Shown here piece by piece: positions 17,411 through 26,096 of a stretch of DNA of 48,358 nt. The stretch's first letter is position 1. Each line of letters starts with the position of its first letter. The stretch spans positions 1 through 48,358 of the forward strand of contig CAJMQZ010000002.1 in the NCBI GenBank assembly GCA_905215595.1, in the 5' to 3' direction. The notes below the pieces were generated by a model. The model was given only the letters and a program-made list of their open reading frames with translations. It ran no database searches and was not told the origin of the DNA. The position numbers and the translations under genes are program-made. The DNA comes from an uncultured bacterium (lineage in GTDB: Bacteria > Bacillota > Clostridia > Oscillospirales > Ruminococcaceae).

Positions 17411-18811
17411 ATGCCGAACGAACGACATTATTCCAATGAACTGAATCTGGAAAGCGTGGGCATCAACCTGCCCTACAACATGCAGGCAGAGCAGAGCGTG
17501 CTGGGTGCGGTGCTGCTCAAACCGGAAACGCTCACCGACTTGGTGGAGATCATCCGGCCGGAGATGTTCTACACCCGGCAGAACGCGCAGATCTACTCCG
17601 AAATGCTGCGCCTGTTCACCGCCGACCAGACCATCGACTTTGTGACGTTGCTGGACGCTGTTATCTCGGACGGCGTGTTCCCCAGTGCCGACGAAGCAAA
17701 GGTGTACCTGACCGGCCTTGCCGAGACGGTGCCCAGCATTTCCAATGTGAAGGCCTATGCCCAGATCGTGCAGGAAAAGTATCTGGTGCGCCAGCTGATG
17801 GGCGTTGCAAAGGACATCCTGCAGGATGCCGGAGATGAGCCGGATGCCGACCTGCTGCTGGAAAACGCGGAGCAGCGCATTTATGAGATCCGCTCCGGCC
17901 GCGATTCCAGCGCACTGACACCGCTTTCCTCCAGCATGGTGGAGACCCTGACCAACCTGCAGAAGATCAGCGGCCCGGATGCCGACAAGTACAAGGGCAT
18001 CCCCACCGGGTTCCGGCTGCTGGACACGGTGCTCACCGGCCTTGGCCGCGGTGACCTGATCATCCTGGCCGCCCGCCCCGGCATGGGCAAGACCAGTTTT
18101 GCGCTGAACATCGCCACCCGCGTGGCCATGCAGCAGAAGGTGCCGGTGGCCATTTTCAGCTTGGAAATGACCAAGGAACAGCTTACCAACCGCATCCTTT
18201 CTGCTGAGGCCGGCATCGACAGCCAGGCATTCCGCACCGGTGCCCTGCGCGCCGAGGACTGGGAATATCTGGCCCTTGCCACCGAAAAGCTGCACGATGC
18301 ACCCATCTATATGGACGATACCTCCGGCATCACCATCACCGAGATGAAGGCGAAGATCCGCCGGGTGAATCAGGACCCCACCCGCCCGAATGTGGGCCTC
18401 ATCGTCATCGACTATCTGCAGCTGATGACCACCGGCCAGCGCAGCGAGAACCGCGTGCAGGAGATCAGCTCCATCACCCGAAACCTCAAGATCATGGCCA
18501 AAGAGATGAACGTGCCCATCATCGCTCTGAGCCAGCTGTCCCGTGCGGTGGAAAAGCAGGGCAACAACTCCAGCCACCGCCCGCAGCTTTCGGACCTGCG
18601 TGACTCCGGTTCCATCGAGCAGGACGCGGACTGCGTTCTGTTTTTGTACCGCGATTCCTACTATGCCAGCCAGAACCCGGACGGTGCCGAGGTGGATGCC
18701 GATACCGCCGAGTGTATCGTGGCAAAGAACCGTCACGGCGAGACCAGCACCGTGCCGCTGGGCTGGGACGGTGCCCACACCCGCTTTATGGATGTGGACT
18801 TCAAACGCTGA
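17411..18811 (+). CDS. dnaB: Replicative DNA helicase DnaB
   Basis: A 466-residue hexameric replicative helicase (called DnaC in Bacillus). The N-terminal domain begins LPYNMQAEQSVLGAVLL (about 20-36); the RecA-like motor has Walker A RPGMGKT at 222-228, IFSLEM, VIDYLQLM as Walker B near 335, and LSQLSRAVE and LSDLRDSGSIEQDAD in motifs H3/H4. Length is typical. It follows rplI as in most Firmicutes. Its stop TGA shares a base with the tilS ATG. Confidence 0.97.
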   Translation: MPNERHYSNELNLESVGINLPYNMQAEQSVLGAVLLKPETLTDLVEIIRPEMFYTRQNAQIYSEMLRLFTADQTIDFVTLLDAVISDGVFPSADEAKVYLTGLAETVPSISNVKAYAQIVQEKYLVRQLMGVAKDILQDAGDEPDADLLLENAEQRIYEIRSGRDSSALTPLSSSMVETLTNLQKISGPDADKYKGIPTGFRLLDTVLTGLGRGDLIILAARPGMGKTSFALNIATRVAMQQKVPVAIFSLEMTKEQLTNRILSAEAGIDSQAFRTGALRAEDWEYLALATEKLHDAPIYMDDTSGITITEMKAKIRRVNQDPTRPNVGLIVIDYLQLMTTGQRSENRVQEISSITRNLKIMAKEMNVPIIALSQLSRAVEKQGNNSSHRPQLSDLRDSGSIEQDADCVLFLYRDSYYASQNPDGAEVDADTAECIVAKNRHGETSTVPLGWDGAHTRFMDVDFKR

Positions 18812-20247
18812 TGGATGCCACGATTCTTGCCCGGGTGGAGGATTTCTGCATCCGGGAGGGGCTTTTGCAGCCCGGCGCACCGCTGCGGCTGGCGGCGGCA
18901 GTCTCCGGCGGCGCGGACAGCATGGCGCTGCTGCTTTTGCTGCGGCAGCTGCAGCCGAGGTTCGGCTATACGCTTTCTGCCTGCCATGTGAACCACGGTC
19001 TGCGCGGGCAGAGCGCCGACCGGGACGAGGCCTTTGTGCGGGCAGAATGCGCCCGCTTGGGCGTGCCGCTGCGGGTGTTCCATGCGGCAGAGCTGGCCTC
19101 GCCCCCGGCACACGCCGGGGAGGACTGGGCGCGCCGTCTGCGTTACACGGCCTTTGCGCAGCTGCAAGGGCAGGGGATAGATGCCATCGCTACGGCCCAT
19201 ACTGCAAATGACCAGGCCGAAACGCTGCTGCTGCGGCTGGCGCGCGGCACCGGGCTGCACGGGGCGGGCGGCATCCGGCCAAGGCGCGGGTGCTACCTGC
19301 GCCCGCTGCTCTGTCTGAGCCGTGCCGAGACCGAGGCCGTCTGCCGGGCAGCAGGACAGCCGTGGGTCACCGACGAGACCAACGACACCGACGCCTACGC
19401 CCGCAACCGGCTGCGCCACAGCGCCCTGCCTGCGCTGGAAAGCACCAACGCGGCGGCGGTGCAGAATCTGGCGCGGTTCTGTGAAAAGGCCGCACGGGTG
19501 GATGCCTATCTTGCCGCCGGGGCTGCAAAGCTTCTGGCGGCGGCACGCCTGCCCGGTGCAGAACCGGCGTGGCAGCTGACACCCTTGCAGGCGGCAGACC
19601 CGTTGCTGCTGGAAACTGCGCTGCACAGTCTTGTGGCTCCGGTGCGGGACGCAGAGGAAAAATATGTGCAGCTGCTGTGCGCCGTGGTGCGGCAGGGCAG
19701 CGGTGCAGTACAGCTGACCGGACAGGTGCGTTTTTGCGCCGGGAACGGCTGCCTGCGACAGGAAACGCTGCCGCAAGCGCTGCCCGAACAGCCAGAGAGC
19801 GCGCCGCAGCAAGTGCCCCTTTTGCCCGAAAAACAGCCGGAATTCCGGCTGCGCGGGGGCTGGAAGGGGACGGCGGAGCTGTTAAGAGCCGATTTTGAAG
19901 AAAAAATACAAGTCGTTCATAAAAAAGACTTAAAAAATCGGGCGGATTATGCTAGAATAACTACGTTGTACACTGGTCTTGTTCTGCGTGCCCGGCAGCC
20001 GGGAGACCGCTTCCGGCCTGCGGGGCGGGGTTTGAGCAAGCCGCTGCGTAAGTGGATGAACGAGGCCGGTGTCCCGAACGAACTGCGGGATACGCTGCCG
20101 CTGCTTGCCAGCGGAAGCGAAATTTTATGGGTGTGTGGAGAAGGCTTTGCCGATGGCCTTGCACCGGACACGGAAAGCAGATGGATCCTGCACTTGGATG
20201 CAGAGATCGAAACACAGGAGGAAAAAACAAATGAGTATGCACGATGA
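18811..20247 (+). CDS. tilS: tRNA(Ile)-lysidine synthase
   Basis: A 478-residue TilS, which ligates lysine to C34 of tRNA-Ile(CAU) using ATP so that it reads AUA. The PP-loop SGGADS is at 32-37, followed by CHVNHGLRG and ATAHTANDQAETLLLRLARG, all family signatures. The C-terminal domain has RQPGDRFRPAGRG and SKPLRKWMNEAGVP. The start ATG overlaps the dnaB stop as TGATG, so translation is coupled; an upstream frame from 18712 lies inside dnaB and is rejected. A locally AT-rich stretch near 19890-19960 may hold an internal promoter. The 3' end overlaps hpt by 17 bases. Confidence 0.95.
   Translation: MDATILARVEDFCIREGLLQPGAPLRLAAAVSGGADSMALLLLLRQLQPRFGYTLSACHVNHGLRGQSADRDEAFVRAECARLGVPLRVFHAAELASPPAHAGEDWARRLRYTAFAQLQGQGIDAIATAHTANDQAETLLLRLARGTGLHGAGGIRPRRGCYLRPLLCLSRAETEAVCRAAGQPWVTDETNDTDAYARNRLRHSALPALESTNAAAVQNLARFCEKAARVDAYLAAGAAKLLAAARLPGAEPAWQLTPLQAADPLLLETALHSLVAPVRDAEEKYVQLLCAVVRQGSGAVQLTGQVRFCAGNGCLRQETLPQALPEQPESAPQQVPLLPEKQPEFRLRGGWKGTAELLRADFEEKIQVVHKKDLKNRADYARITTLYTGLVLRARQPGDRFRPAGRGLSKPLRKWMNEAGVPNELRDTLPLLASGSEILWVCGEGFADGLAPDTESRWILHLDAEIETQEEKTNEYAR
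19930..19958 (+). promoter_or_regulatory. Possible internal promoter in tilS for hpt-ftsH
   Basis: TTAAAA (19930-19935), 17-nt spacer, TAGAAT (19953-19958) preceded by TGC (extended -10). It lies inside an AT-rich segment unlike the rest of tilS. Confidence 0.4.
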
Positions 20248-20779
20248 TATCAAGACCGTTCTGGTCAGCGAAGAGCAGCTGAAGGCCAAAGTGGCAGAGC
20301 TGGGCGCTCAGATCAGCCGGGATTATGCCGGTAAAAATCTGGTGCTGGTGTCCATCCTCAAGGGCTCGGTGGTCTTTATGGCCGACCTGATGCGGGCTGT
20401 AAGCATCCCCTGCAATATCGACTTTATGGTGGTCTCCAGCTACGGCGGCAGCAACACCATCACCAGCGGTCTGGTCAAGATCATCAAGGATCTGGACGGC
20501 GATCTGTCCGGCAAGGATGTGCTGATCGTGGAGGACATTCTGGACACCGGCGTCACCCTGTCCAACCTTGTGCCCATGCTCAAGATGCGCAACCCGAGCT
20601 CCGTTAAGATCTGCACTATCCTTGATAAGCCCAGCCGCCGCAAGGCCGATATCCAGCCGGATTACGAGGGTTTTCAGGTGCCGGACGAGTTCGTGGTGGG
20701 TTATGGCCTCGACTACGATGAAAAATACCGCAACCTGCCCTATGTCGGCGTGCTGAAGCCCGAGATCTACACGAAGTAA
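20231..20779 (+). CDS. hpt: Hypoxanthine phosphoribosyltransferase
   Basis: A 182-residue purine salvage enzyme that joins hypoxanthine or guanine to PRPP. The PRPP-binding motif VLIVEDILDTGVTLSNL lies near residues 96-112; LVSILKGSVVFMADL and the C-terminal VVGYGLDYDEKYRNLPYVG fit the family. The start at 20231 has GGAGG ten bases upstream, inside the tilS 3' end. tilS-hpt-ftsH is a classic Firmicute order, and in Bacillus the Hpt-TilS pair also influences ftsH transcription; whether that holds here is unknown. Confidence 0.96.
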   Translation: MSMHDDIKTVLVSEEQLKAKVAELGAQISRDYAGKNLVLVSILKGSVVFMADLMRAVSIPCNIDFMVVSSYGGSNTITSGLVKIIKDLDGDLSGKDVLIVEDILDTGVTLSNLVPMLKMRNPSSVKICTILDKPSRRKADIQPDYEGFQVPDEFVVGYGLDYDEKYRNLPYVGVLKPEIYTK

Positions 20780-20818
20780 CGTGTCCATTATAAAAATCCA
20801 GAACTGGAGTTGATTTTT

Positions 20819-22954
20819 TTGCAACCGAAGAAACCCCGTTTCAATCCGCTGGTGATCGCCATTGTGCTGGCAGCCGTGCTGATGGTGTGGTCGGTGCTGG
20901 GCGGCACCGGCGGCAGCGCCAGCGGCTCCTCTATGGCATATTCCACGGTGGTACACTATTTTGAGAGCAATCAGGTCACCAAATTCTCGCTGGATCTGAA
21001 TACCGGCGTGATCACCATGACCCTGAAGGAGGGCGCACAGGAGCTGCCCAACGCTGCCGAGCAGAGCACTGCTCAGTCCACGGGCGGGCTGCTTTCCGGC
21101 CTGCTGTCCTCCTCTTCCGCTGCCCCCACCGGGGTAAAGAAGAACGAGGACGGCACCGAGACGGTCAGCTACAAGCTGCCCTACGCCCGGATGTTCGTGG
21201 ACCATGTGTCGGACTACATCGCCCAGTACGATGCAGCCAACCCCGATGCGCCCATGGTGTACGACTATGTACCTGCCAAGGAGACCATCCCCTGGATGGA
21301 GATCCTGTTCTATCTGGCCATGCTGGGCTGCACCGGCTTTTTGCTGTTCTCCATGATGCGCGGCGGTGCTGGTGGCGGCGGCATCATGAACGTAGGCAAG
21401 GCCAAGGTAAAGGACGAGCACGAGAACAAAAAGACTGCCACCTTTGCCGATGTGGCCGGTGAGGACGAGGAAAAGGAGGAACTCAAGGAAGTTGTGGAGT
21501 TCCTCAAGAGCCCGGATAAGTTCAATACGCTGGGTGCCCGCATCCCGCATGGTGTGCTGCTGGTGGGCCCTCCGGGTACCGGTAAGACCCTGCTGGCGCG
21601 TGCCTGTGCAGGCGAGGCCGGGGTGCCCTTCTACTCCATCTCCGGCTCTGACTTTGTGGAAATGTATGTCGGCGTGGGCGCCTCCCGTGTGCGCGACCTG
21701 TTCGATAAGGCCAAAAAGACCATGCCCTGCATCATTTTCATCGACGAGATCGATGCCGTGGGTCGTCAGCGCGGCGCAGGTTTGGGCGGCGGTCACGATG
21801 AGCGCGAGCAGACTTTGAACCAGCTGCTGGTGGAGATGGACGGCTTTGAAGCTAACGATGGCATCATCGTCATGGCTGCCACCAACCGTGCTGATATTCT
21901 GGATAAGGCACTGCTGCGTCCCGGCCGCTTTGACCGTCAGGTCTATGTGGGTCTGCCGGATGTCAAGGGGCGCGAGGAGATCCTGAAGGTGCATACCCGC
22001 AACAAGCCCCTTGCACCGGACGTCTCCCTGAAGGTTATTGCCCAGCGCACTGCCGGTTTTGCCGGTGCAGACCTTGAGAACCTTGTCAACGAGGCCGCGC
22101 TGCTGGCAGCCCGCCGCAACCGCAAGGCCATTACCATGGAGGATATCGAGGAAGCCTCTATGAAGGTGATGGCTGGCCCCGAGAAGAAGAGCCGCGTGGT
22201 CACCCCGGAGGAGAAAAAGCTCACCGCCTACCACGAGGCCGGTCACGCAGTGGCAGGCTTCTACTGCAAGCATCATCCCCGCGTGCACGAGATTACCATC
22301 ATCCCGCGCGGTCAGGCCGGTGGCTACACCATGTATCTGCCCGAGAAGGACCGCAGCTATGTGACCAAGGGCGAAATGTTTGAGGACATCGTGTCCAGTC
22401 TGGGCGGCCGCGTGGCCGAGCAGCTGATCTTGGAGGACATCTCCACCGGTGCTTCCAATGACCTACAGCAGGCCACCAACATCGCACGCCAGATGATCAC
22501 CCGCTACGGCTTCTCCGAGCGTCTGGGCCCCGTGGTCTACGGCACCTCGCAGGAGGAGACCTTCCTTGGCCGTGACTTTGGTCAGGGCAAGGGTTACAGC
22601 GAGACCACCGCTGCCGAGATCGACAGCGAGACCCGTGATATCATCGATGAGGCTTACGAGACCTGCCGCCGCACCCTGACGGAGCACATCGACCAGCTCC
22701 ATGCGCTGGCCAAGGCTCTGATGGAGCGCGAAAAGCTCAACGAGGAGCAGTTCAACACCATTATGGCCGGTGGCACCCTGCCTCCCTGCGAGGACGCAAA
22801 GCCCGAGCAGGCACAGCCCGACCAGACCGTGCAGCCTGCCCCGGTGCAGCCCGCAGAGCCTGCCCAGACCGCTGAGCGCGCCGAACCCGCCGAACAGGCT
22901 GAGCCTGCCCAGCCGGAAGCGCTGCAGCCGGACGCCCCGGAGCAGCAGGACTAA
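20819..22954 (+). CDS. ftsH: ATP-dependent zinc metalloprotease FtsH
   Basis: A 711-residue membrane AAA+ protease that degrades misfolded membrane proteins and selected regulators. The first membrane helix is at about 9-27; an extracytoplasmic region with a Ser/Gly-rich insert follows, then a second helix near 160-180. Walker A GPPGTGKT is at 250-257, Walker B IIFIDEID near 305, and the zinc site HEAGH at 472-476. The C-terminal ~60 residues are a Pro/Ala/Glu/Gln-rich tail outside the protease fold. I use the TTG at 20819, nine bases after GGAG at 20806-20809, rather than the TTG at 20810, which abuts that site. Confidence 0.95.
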   Translation: MQPKKPRFNPLVIAIVLAAVLMVWSVLGGTGGSASGSSMAYSTVVHYFESNQVTKFSLDLNTGVITMTLKEGAQELPNAAEQSTAQSTGGLLSGLLSSSSAAPTGVKKNEDGTETVSYKLPYARMFVDHVSDYIAQYDAANPDAPMVYDYVPAKETIPWMEILFYLAMLGCTGFLLFSMMRGGAGGGGIMNVGKAKVKDEHENKKTATFADVAGEDEEKEELKEVVEFLKSPDKFNTLGARIPHGVLLVGPPGTGKTLLARACAGEAGVPFYSISGSDFVEMYVGVGASRVRDLFDKAKKTMPCIIFIDEIDAVGRQRGAGLGGGHDEREQTLNQLLVEMDGFEANDGIIVMAATNRADILDKALLRPGRFDRQVYVGLPDVKGREEILKVHTRNKPLAPDVSLKVIAQRTAGFAGADLENLVNEAALLAARRNRKAITMEDIEEASMKVMAGPEKKSRVVTPEEKKLTAYHEAGHAVAGFYCKHHPRVHEITIIPRGQAGGYTMYLPEKDRSYVTKGEMFEDIVSSLGGRVAEQLILEDISTGASNDLQQATNIARQMITRYGFSERLGPVVYGTSQEETFLGRDFGQGKGYSETTAAEIDSETRDIIDEAYETCRRTLTEHIDQLHALAKALMEREKLNEEQFNTIMAGGTLPPCEDAKPEQAQPDQTVQPAPVQPAEPAQTAERAEPAEQAEPAQPEALQPDAPEQQD

Positions 22955-22981
22955 GCTTTTTTAAGAAAAGGAGCGAACATC

Positions 22982-24040
22982 GTGGAGGAAAATTTTAACC
23001 CGGTCGCCCAGACCCGCGCAAACTACTATACCCCCGGCAGCCCGGTGCAGTTCGTCTGCGTGGAGCTGCTCAAGGGGGACGTCAGCGGCGAGCACGCTGT
23101 CTGCCTGACCTTCAAGAATATTTCCCGCGTGACCCTGACCGCACTGGAGATCCACTTCAAATGCAAAGGCGTGGACGGTGTGATCCTGTGCGAGGACAAG
23201 TTCGAGTATCGGGATCTTCAGGTAAAGCCCGGTGAGCTGTTCGGGCAGGACGATGCCGTGTTCATCACGGCAAAGGCCATCACCAGCGTGGATGTTTCGC
23301 TGTGCAATGTGTACAACGGCAAGCGTGTGGTGCATCTGGACGGTATCAAGCGTGTGCGCCTGCCCGCACCCCGCCGTCTGGCTCCAGAGCTGCAAAAGAC
23401 GCTGGAAGCCCGCATGAACCGCACCGGGCTCAAGTATCAGCCGCAGGTGTTTGAAAACGGCTGGTACTGCGCCTGCGGTGCCTTCCACCCCACCGAGGAG
23501 GACACCGTTTACTGCTCGGAGTGCGGCTGCGACCGCATTCTGCTGCAGAACGCGCTGAACACCCTGTTGCAGCCCGCCGCTCCGGCAGACGAGATGGAAA
23601 TGCCCCTCAGCGCCCCGGCGGCGCCCGCAGCGTCCGCTGCAGTGGAGGAGCCCACCCGCATCGTGGGTGCAGCCCCTACCGCCCCGGCAGCGCCCGTAGA
23701 GGAGCCCACCCGGGTCATGGGTGCAGCGGCTTACCAGCCGAAGGCTGCCCCCATCCAGCCCATCTCGGAGCCTACCCGTGTGCTGGACGCCGCTGCCCGC
23801 GCACCGATTTCCGACGTTACTGCGGCAGATGAGGGCACCCGCGTGATGCCCGCCGCCGCCCGCCGTCCGGCACAGGCTCCGGTGCGTCAGCCCGCGCCTG
23901 TGGAGGACGATGACGAGGAGTGCGAGGACAGCCGGGACAGCGTGGCAGAAGCGCTGATCCGCTGGGTGCCGCCCATTACGGCCATCCTGTGTGCAGCTAT
24001 CGCACTGTGCGGCTTTGTGTACTACCAGTTCGTGCTGTAA
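22982..24040 (+). CDS. Tail-anchored zinc-ribbon protein with four EPTRV-like motifs, function unknown
   Basis: A 352-residue protein I do not recognise. Residues 1-150 look like a beta-rich domain. A zinc ribbon follows near 161-183 (CACG, then CSECG after about 13 residues). The next ~140 residues are Ala/Pro-rich and disordered, and contain four spaced copies of a motif: EEPTRIVGAA (about 221), EEPTRVMGAA (about 240), SEPTRVLDAA (about 261), DEGTRVMPAA (about 282). A cluster of acidic residues (EDDDEECEDSRD) precedes one C-terminal membrane helix (about 325-351), leaving the rest in the cytoplasm. The GTG start at 22982 has AAAGGAG upstream. It lies 27 nt behind ftsH and is followed by a terminator, so it probably shares the ftsH transcript. 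Threonine-centred repeats of this kind could be kinase or FHA docking sites; that is only a hypothesis. Confidence 0.75.
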   Translation: MEENFNPVAQTRANYYTPGSPVQFVCVELLKGDVSGEHAVCLTFKNISRVTLTALEIHFKCKGVDGVILCEDKFEYRDLQVKPGELFGQDDAVFITAKAITSVDVSLCNVYNGKRVVHLDGIKRVRLPAPRRLAPELQKTLEARMNRTGLKYQPQVFENGWYCACGAFHPTEEDTVYCSECGCDRILLQNALNTLLQPAAPADEMEMPLSAPAAPAASAAVEEPTRIVGAAPTAPAAPVEEPTRVMGAAAYQPKAAPIQPISEPTRVLDAAARAPISDVTAADEGTRVMPAAARRPAQAPVRQPAPVEDDDEECEDSRDSVAEALIRWVPPITAILCAAIALCGFVYYQFVL

Positions 24041-24055
24041 AATAAGATTCATCCC

Positions 24056-24088
24056 GGCGGAGGGGGCAGCGTGCCTTCTCCGCCTTTT
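24056..24088 (+). terminator. Terminator behind the zinc-ribbon gene
   Basis: A 12-base stem (GGCGGAGGGGGC / GCCTTCTCCGCC, two G-T pairs) with a five-base loop, followed by TTTT. It ends the long dnaB/ftsH unit, with the next start only 28 nt away. Confidence 0.75.
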
Positions 24089-24115
24089 GTGTGCATTGCA
24101 CAGAAAGGAAATGCC

Positions 24116-24895
24116 ATGCCGGAACAAGCCTTACAGGTGGCTTTTGAGATCAAGACCGCCTGCGATGAGATCAGCCGCCGCCTGCTGCGCTGGCACTGGG
24201 AGCGCAAGCCCGGGGCGCACAGTCTGGACGCGCTGCTGGAGCATATTGCCGCCCGCAAGCAGGAAAGCCCGGATTATTATGACCGTATGCCGGATCTTAC
24301 CGGCAAGACCAGCTGGCAGCAGCTGGACACTACCCTGTGTATGCGGGTGCTGCTGGACCCGGAGACCGATGCCGCCCGCCCGCTGGACTTGCTGGGCAAT
24401 ACGGCGCACCCCTCTGCCGCCCGCCATGCCTGCAACGCCATCCGCACCGCCCGCAACGAAGCTGCCCACGCGGCAGTTGCAGCAGACGGCGCACAGGCGG
24501 TGCTGCTGTTCAACGAAGCCATCGAGGCGCTGGAAGAGGGCTACGCCGGTACCGCCTTTAAGGAGAACGAGCTGGCGCAGTATTACCGTGAGGCAGAAGA
24601 CTACCTGAACCGGTGCAGCGAAGGCAAACCTCTTAAAACGCGCCAGAGCAGCCCGCAGAACACACAGCAGGGGAAAGCTGCTGCCCGCAGCAAGCCCCGC
24701 AGTGCACAGCAGACCCGCAGCACCAAAAACACTGCTGCCCGCAGCCGTAGCACCGGTACAAAGCAGAGCCGCGGCACAGCCTCCCGCAGCAAAAAGCAGC
24801 AGACCGGCGGCGAGAGCAAGGTGGCACTGGGCATTATTCTGGCGGCGCTGGTGCTGGGGCTTATCGCACGCGCCATCAGCATGGGTTTGCTGTAA
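24116..24895 (+). CDS. HEPN-like protein with basic linker and C-terminal membrane helix, function unknown
   Basis: A 259-residue protein not assigned to a named family. Residues 1-165 are alpha-helical, with RNEAAH at 113-118. This Arg-Asn-x3-His pattern matches the HEPN nuclease signature, and the surrounding helices (HPSAARHACNAIRTA before, LLFNEAIEALEEGY after) resemble the Swt1/abortive-type HEPN fold. Residues about 175-230 form a basic, Ser/Thr/Arg/Gln-rich linker of repetitive composition. One membrane helix (about 234-253) ends the protein. The start at 24116 has AAAGGAA upstream; the ATG at 24111 is out of frame. It shares the cytoplasmic-domain, low-complexity-linker, C-terminal-anchor plan with its upstream neighbour. 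If the HEPN reading is right it could be an RNase or RNA-binding protein held at the membrane. Confidence 0.65.
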   Translation: MPEQALQVAFEIKTACDEISRRLLRWHWERKPGAHSLDALLEHIAARKQESPDYYDRMPDLTGKTSWQQLDTTLCMRVLLDPETDAARPLDLLGNTAHPSAARHACNAIRTARNEAAHAAVAADGAQAVLLFNEAIEALEEGYAGTAFKENELAQYYREAEDYLNRCSEGKPLKTRQSSPQNTQQGKAAARSKPRSAQQTRSTKNTAARSRSTGTKQSRGTASRSKKQQTGGESKVALGIILAALVLGLIARAISMGLL

Positions 24896-25008
24896 GCGCA
24901 ACGTTTTTGCAAATCTGGTGGTAAAATTAGAAAGCAAAAACGGCTGTGCTGTACAAAACAACCAAAAAAGTAGCGGATAGCCCCATGGAAAAACGGTCAT
25001 TGCACCTC

Positions 25009-25037
25009 TTGCGGGAAATATGAAACGGATTTATAAT
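25009..25037 (+). promoter_or_regulatory. Promoter of the LacI-family gene
   Basis: TTGCGG (25009-25014), 17-nt spacer, TATAAT (25032-25037). Confidence 0.75.
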
Positions 25038-25042
25038 AAGCA

Positions 25043-25056
25043 TGAAAACGTTTACA
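25043..25056 (+). promoter_or_regulatory. LacI/CcpA-type operator overlapping the transcription start
   Basis: TGAAAACGTTTACA fits the cre-like consensus TGWAANCGNTWNCA and has the central CG dyad of LacI-family sites. It begins five bases after the -10, so binding should block initiation. The regulator encoded just downstream is the likely ligand-responsive binder; CcpA is the alternative. Confidence 0.7.
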
Positions 25057-25090
25057 CATTACCACCGGAGAGGGAACGGAGAAAAACCCC

Positions 25091-26083
25091 ATGACCATCA
25101 GTGATATTGCAAAGCTGGCAGGCGTTTCCAGCGCTGCGGTCAGCCGCTATTTGAACGGCGGTCCTCTCAGCGAGCAGAAGCGCGCCGTGATACAAGCCGT
25201 AGTGGAGCAGACCGGTTACAGCCCGGACACTGCCGCCCAGACCCTGCGCACCGGCAAGGTGCGTCAGGTGGGGGTCATCGTGCCCAGCATCAGCTCCCAG
25301 TCGGTGGGGCAGATCACCAGCGGCATTGCGACCGAGCTGGGCGCAAGCCGTTACCTGATGCTGCTGGCTGACACCGAGCTGGACGGGCAGATGGAACTGG
25401 AATACCTTACAGCATTGCAGCGCAACCACGTGGCCGGGATCATTTTGCTGGGCTATGATTCCAGCCCGCAGCTGTGCAAAGCGCTGAAGGACTGCCGTGT
25501 GCCCGTGGTAGTAACAGGGCAGCGCTTTGCAGACCTGCCCTGCGTTTATAACGACGACCGCTCTGCTGCCCGGGACCTGACCCGGAAGATGCTGGAGCAT
25601 GGCCGCAAAAATATCGTGTACATCGGCGGCAGCGAGCAGGACGCCGCCACCGGCATAGCCCGCCGTCAGGGTGTGCAGGATGCACTGCGGGAGGCCGGAC
25701 TGAACGCAGATGGTCTGCCCCGCGCTTACTGCGCCGCCTTTTCCATGGAAGAAGGGCACCGCTGCATGGAGGAGCTGCTGGCACGCTGCCCGCAGTTGGA
25801 CGGTGTGATTTGTGTGACCGACACCGTGGCCTTTGGTGCTTTGCAGGTGCTGCGCGCTGCCGGGCGCAGAGTAGGGGAGGATGTCGGCCTTGCAGGCATC
25901 GGAGATAACTGGGCAGGCAAGGTAGTGCAGCCCGGCTTGACCACCATCCGCTTCTACCAAAAGCAGGTAGGGCAGGAGGCCGCCCGGATGCTGCTGCAAA
26001 GCCTGGAGCATACCGGGCCGGACGCTGCGCCGGTGCGCCAGACCACGCTGGGCTATACGCTGGTAGAGCGCGGCTCGCTGTAA
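25091..26083 (+). CDS. LacI-family transcriptional regulator
   Basis: A 330-residue repressor. The N-terminal helix-turn-helix MTISDIAKLAGVSSAAVSRYLNGG-like start (residues 1-24) and hinge region are typical, followed by a periplasmic-binding-protein-like sensor domain (VGVIVPSISSQSVGQI near 58, VVVTGQRFADLPCVYNDD near 140, CVTDTVAFGALQVLRAAGRRVG near 240). Its effector is probably a sugar, but no residue pattern allows a specific call. An operator of its own class overlaps its promoter, so autoregulation is likely. The HAD phosphatase follows after 13 nt and is probably co-transcribed. No transporter or glycosidase is adjacent. Confidence 0.92.
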   Translation: MTISDIAKLAGVSSAAVSRYLNGGPLSEQKRAVIQAVVEQTGYSPDTAAQTLRTGKVRQVGVIVPSISSQSVGQITSGIATELGASRYLMLLADTELDGQMELEYLTALQRNHVAGIILLGYDSSPQLCKALKDCRVPVVVTGQRFADLPCVYNDDRSAARDLTRKMLEHGRKNIVYIGGSEQDAATGIARRQGVQDALREAGLNADGLPRAYCAAFSMEEGHRCMEELLARCPQLDGVICVTDTVAFGALQVLRAAGRRVGEDVGLAGIGDNWAGKVVQPGLTTIRFYQKQVGQEAARMLLQSLEHTGPDAAPVRQTTLGYTLVERGSL

Positions 26084-26096
26084 AAAAGAGGAACAA

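Noticed and set aside
14360..19111. Two long minus-strand frames (14360-16426 and 16958-19111)
   Set aside because: Both cross gene boundaries of gdpP/glf and rplI/dnaB/tilS and show no domain; shadows.
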